From assembly GCF_018403245.1 (NCBI RefSeq), contig NZ_BOSH01000001.1:682001-746000 (forward strand): a stretch of DNA of 64,000 nt. Reading direction: 5' to 3'. Origin of the DNA: Paenibacillus sp. J2TS4 (GTDB lineage Bacteria > Bacillota > Bacilli > Paenibacillales > NBRC-103111). The translations under genes and the position numbers were made by a program. Of the stretch, positions 62,870 to 64,000 are shown one piece after another; within the stretch, counting starts at the first letter, position 1; every line of letters begins with the position of its first letter. The notes under the pieces were generated by a model. That model worked only from the letters and a program-made list of their open reading frames with translations, was not told the origin of the DNA and did no database searches.

Positions 62870-63850
62870 TTATATGATTTGCTCCATGCTTTGCAGAAGA
62901 GGTTTATTCGGCAAGTAATGGAGCGTTTTAATGTACCGAATAGTTTTGGTTTTAGCTCTCATCACGATAGAGTGGGTTTCCGCCCGTTGGCCAGGAGAGT
63001 AGGCTACCCCGCTTAAAAACTCGCCAGGTGTAATTCCCGTGGCGGCAAAAATAACATCCTCTTCTCCGATCATATCCTTCATCGTTAATATTTTTAACGG
63101 ATCTTTAAGCCCCATTCGCACGCAGCGTTTGTATTCTTCCTCGCCGGAGGGCATCAGCCTTCCTTGCAGCTCCCCGCCCAAGCAGCTCAAAGCGGCCGCC
63201 GCAAGCACTCCTTCCGGTGCCCCTCCCGATCCGATATACAGATCGATGCCGGATTCCGGGAAGGAGGGAGCCATCGCGCCTGCGACGTCCCCGTCACTTA
63301 AACATTTGATGCGGACACCGACCTTGCGCAACTCTTTCATCAGTTCCTGATGCCGCGGCCGATCCAGAATCATAACCGTCAAATCGGACAATGGCTTGTT
63401 CAGGACGGCAGAAGCAGTCTGCAATTTGACCTCGATGGGGTCGTCGAGACTGAGCTTGCCGGCTAAAGCAGGCCCTACGGCGAGTTTGTCCATATACATG
63501 TCAGGCGCATGCAGCAAATTTCCTTTGTTGGCAACGGCCAGGACGGCCAGCGCATTGTTCAGCCCTTTGGCCACCAATTCGGTTCCTTCGACGGGATCAA
63601 CCGCCACATCTACCTCCGGACCTTGCAGATTGCCCACTTGTTCTCCTATGTAAAGCATGGGCGCCTCATCCATCTCTCCTTCGCCAATGACGACAGTTCC
63701 TTTGACGGATACAGAGTCAAGCATCATTCTCATCGCTTCGGTAGCGGCAGCATCCGCGCTGTTCTTATCCCCCCGTCCCATCCATCGGGCGGAGGCAAGG
63801 GCTGCTAATTCGGTTACTCTTACGATTTCCAATGCTAATTCTCTCTCCAT
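62870..63850 (-). CDS. glpX: Class II fructose-1,6-bisphosphatase
   Basis: A 326-residue GlpX-type phosphatase of gluconeogenesis. Family marks are ARWMGRGDKNSADAAATEAMR, GEGEMDEAPMLYIGE, DPVEGTELVAKG (metal and phosphate site) and GSGGAPEGVLAAAAL. The open frame begins further up, but the ATG at 63850 follows AGGAGTGA and gives the standard MERELALEIVRVTE start. It is convergent with the response regulator. Confidence 0.95.
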   Translation of the reverse strand: MERELALEIVRVTELAALASARWMGRGDKNSADAAATEAMRMMLDSVSVKGTVVIGEGEMDEAPMLYIGEQVGNLQGPEVDVAVDPVEGTELVAKGLNNALAVLAVANKGNLLHAPDMYMDKLAVGPALAGKLSLDDPIEVKLQTASAVLNKPLSDLTVMILDRPRHQELMKELRKVGVRIKCLSDGDVAGAMAPSFPESGIDLYIGSGGAPEGVLAAAALSCLGGELQGRLMPSGEEEYKRCVRMGLKDPLKILTMKDMIGEEDVIFAATGITPGEFLSGVAYSPGQRAETHSIVMRAKTKTIRYIKTLHYLPNKPLLQSMEQII

Positions 63851-63888
63851 AGAAGTCACTCCTATTTTTATATAATACATCATAATTA

Positions 63889-63917
63889 ATTTTATGTTAT
63901 GTAACATATTAGCGCAA
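63889..63917 (-). promoter_or_regulatory. glpX promoter with palindrome in the spacer
   Basis: On the minus strand TTGCGC (63917-63912), 17-bp spacer, TAAAAT (63894-63889). The 14-bp interrupted palindrome ATGTTATGTAACAT (63894-63907) fills the spacer, a position suited to a repressor. Upstream DNA to 64000 shows nothing further. Confidence 0.55.
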
Positions 63918-64000
63918 TCCTTTTATTTTTGGAATATATTTTTGTAAATTTGTGTGCGTGATGTACTAATGACCTCGAGCCCACCTATGATAGCTTTAGC

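Overview
The window looks like a chromosomal segment of a spore-forming, Gram-positive Firmicute of the Paenibacillus type. It has moderate G+C, strong AGGAGG-type ribosome sites, frequent TTG and GTG starts, spoVB, T-box leaders and separate secD and secF genes. The backbone follows the Bacillus subtilis yrb-yrv-yrr region almost gene for gene: TIGR04086/DUF421/spoVB/comN/secD/secF/recJ/apt (0.3-11.6 kb), relA/dtd (30.3-33 kb), hemZ-hisS-aspS-tcdA-rarA (35-45.3 kb), mnmA/cymR/iscS/PRC-barrel/AI-2E (47.3-52.7 kb) and alaS-ireB-ruvX-DUF1292-mltG (53.1-58.7 kb). These genes serve protein export, DNA repair and recombination, the stringent response, tRNA charging and thiolation, cysteine control and cell-wall synthesis.

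Accessory blocks break this backbone. The largest lies between apt and relA, which are adjacent in B. subtilis. It carries: a LacI-controlled sugar or polyol catabolic operon (zinc dehydrogenase, HPS/KGPDC-like enzyme, TIM-barrel isomerase, and an ABC importer without its ATPase) bracketed by two identical 14-bp operators; a LarA-like nickel racemase family protein; a TsdA-like diheme cytochrome c behind a textbook Fnr-activated promoter; a two-component system with a MacB/LolD-like ABC exporter; a UraA-type permease; and a ThuA-domain protein. Smaller inserts are an SLC13/ArsB permease, a CPA-type K+/H+ antiporter, an FAD oxidoreductase, and a chemoreceptor plus NarL-type two-component system followed by glpX.

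Non-coding DNA is the most unusual part. Three intergenic elements of about 180 bp (11641-11820, 34678-34857, 41070-41242) have the same geometry: two direct and two inverted copies of a 13-21 bp unit, each pair about 50 bp apart around a central dyad. The unit sequence is different in each element. I do not recognise this family, and it is my best candidate for something undescribed. A second dispersed family, with ACTAAAGAA-type inverted ends, occurs near 19.1, 30.15 and 61.3 kb. Other items are a broken IS200/IS605 tnpB whose two end hairpins differ by a compensatory base-pair change, an orphan WalR-type promoter that runs into a terminator, a promoter-plus-terminator cassette with no gene, and two T-boxes whose specifier codons can be read as GAC (hisS-aspS) and GCT (alaS). 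No tRNA, rRNA, CRISPR array or prophage was seen.
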